DNA from: Bacteroidota bacterium | Lineage (GTDB): Bacteria > Bacteroidota > Bacteroidia > Chitinophagales > Chitinophagaceae | Reading direction: 5' to 3' | NCBI GenBank assembly: GCA_018266575.1 | Contig: JAFEAE010000017.1 | Span: 124,001 to 188,000, forward strand | DNA length: 64,000 nucleotides | Part shown: one piece after another, positions 63,370 to 64,000 of the stretch | Position numbering within the stretch: position 1 is the first letter of the stretch | Layout: each line of letters starts with the position of its first letter | The notes under the pieces: model-generated | Told to the model about the DNA's origin: nothing | Database searches by the model: none | Seen by the model: the letters and a program-made list of their open reading frames with translations, nothing else | Program-made: the position numbers and the translations under genes

Positions 63370-64000
63370 ATGGACAAACAACAAAAACTTAACCTGTTCG
63401 ACCTGACTATGATCGTAATTGGGTTGGTTATAGGACTTGGCATTTTCCGCACTTCCAAAGACGCTGCCGCGGCTGCACTAACCCCATCCATTTTTTTTGG
63501 TGCATGGATAGTTGGAGGCATCATCGCGTTTTGCGGCGCATTGACTTATGCAGAGATCGGAAGCCGTTATCCTGTTACCGGGGGGTATTACAAAATTTTT
63601 TCTGCTGCGTATCATCCTTCCATTGCATTTGCCATCAATTGTGTGATCCTGATTTCAAATGCGGCCTCGCTTTCCGGCGTAGCATTGATCGGCAGCGAAT
63701 ATATTTCGCAGGTTGCATTTGCACATGAGCCATCATCATTTATAAAATCCATGATCGCTATGAGTGCCATCATCGCTTTTTATGGGGTTAATATGTTAGG
63801 ATTGAAAATAAGTTCACGGGTGCTGAATATATTGATGGTGATAAAAGTCGGCATGTTGCTTATCATTATTGCAGCATTATTCTTTCCCAAATTATATCAT
63901 TCTTCCAACGAAGTGGTTTCGATCCATAATTCAGGTTTCTGGGCTATTGTGCTTTCATTTGGAATTGCACTCAAAGCTGCTTCGTTTACCTATGGAGGAT
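63370..64000 (+). CDS. APC-family amino acid permease (partial, 3' end outside window)
   Basis: N-terminal 210 residues of an amino acid/polyamine permease. The start at 63370 gives MDKQQKLNLFDLTMIVIGLV and the first TM with the APC substrate-binding GLGIF motif. Other family parts are GAWIVGGIIAFCGALTYAEI and GSRYPVTGGYYKIF. About six membrane segments are visible; the gene continues past base 64000. It is divergent from the TonB receptor with a spacer of about 150 bases. Confidence 0.9.
   Translation, partial: MDKQQKLNLFDLTMIVIGLVIGLGIFRTSKDAAAAALTPSIFFGAWIVGGIIAFCGALTYAEIGSRYPVTGGYYKIFSAAYHPSIAFAINCVILISNAASLSGVALIGSEYISQVAFAHEPSSFIKSMIAMSAIIAFYGVNMLGLKISSRVLNILMVIKVGMLLIIIAALFFPKLYHSSNEVVSIHNSGFWAIVLSFGIALKAASFTYGG

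Overview
The window reads as a chromosomal segment of a Bacteroidota bacterium, most likely of the Chitinophagaceae. The signs are an S10/str ribosomal region with Bacteroidota-type promoters (TTTG-N19-TANNTTTG, exact upstream of rpsL), a GH97 glycosidase, the rhaI/rhaM/rhaEW rhamnose pathway, LytS/LytTR signalling, FAS1 and GLPGLI-like exported proteins, TonB receptors, AT-rich intergenic DNA and few Shine-Dalgarno sites. No phage, transposase, integrase or CRISPR array is visible. The family placement is inference.

Layout. 1-4511 (minus): S10 operon rpsJ-rplC-rplD-rplW-rplB-rpsS-rplV-rpsC, with rpsC cut by the window edge and a repeat-filled gap between rpsJ and rplC. 4731-9130: a TPR histidine kinase, a DPP-IV-like protease and a small WxxGxW-type protein, lying between rpsJ and fusA. 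9237-12653: fusA and rpsG-rpsL, each unit with its own promoter-like site and terminator, so the classical str-S10 cluster is broken here. 12700-24093: housekeeping genes (BCAA aminotransferase, XTP/dITP pyrophosphatase, thioesterase, aroE with a ComA-like gene, TPR protein, yidC, pyrG). 24094-28336: dienelactone-hydrolase-like protein, a KdpDE-like two-component pair, and an ammonium transporter.

28619-38503 is an L-rhamnose locus: rhaT, rhaEW, rhaM, rhaI, a rhamnulokinase-like kinase and a GH97 glycosidase on the minus strand, with a GntR-type regulator facing the other way across a region that holds a GntR-like palindrome. 38531-44068: a very large AsmA-like envelope protein and an acyltransferase. 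44660-47347: an overlapping tspO / photolyase-like / SDR operon. The photolyase-like protein belongs to the FeS-BCP type but lacks the expected Fe-S cysteines. 47344-51290: a LytS/LytTR pair with a co-directional predicted membrane protein and small protein, then a two-domain fasciclin lipoprotein. 51675-53346: Hsp20, tRNA-Arg(CCG), MarC.

53383-58453 (minus) is a cobalamin locus: B12 riboswitch, BtuB-like TonB receptor, a small polytopic membrane protein, a BtuF-like binding protein with no signal peptide, a Cys-rich CWC protein and a DUF71/COG2102 PP-loop enzyme. 58712-64000: a second DPP-IV-like protease, a second TonB receptor and a partial APC permease.

Intergenic regions carry a lot of repeat material. 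This includes a structured repeat with three related copies (36036, 44295, 54129), palindromic hairpins, and short self-similar direct repeats, one patch of which lies inside the variable arm of the B12 riboswitch. The most distinctive signals are the cysteine-less photolyase operon, the B12 operon with a cytosolic-looking BtuF, the dispersed structured repeat, and the 20-bp perfect palindrome inside the ilvE promoter.
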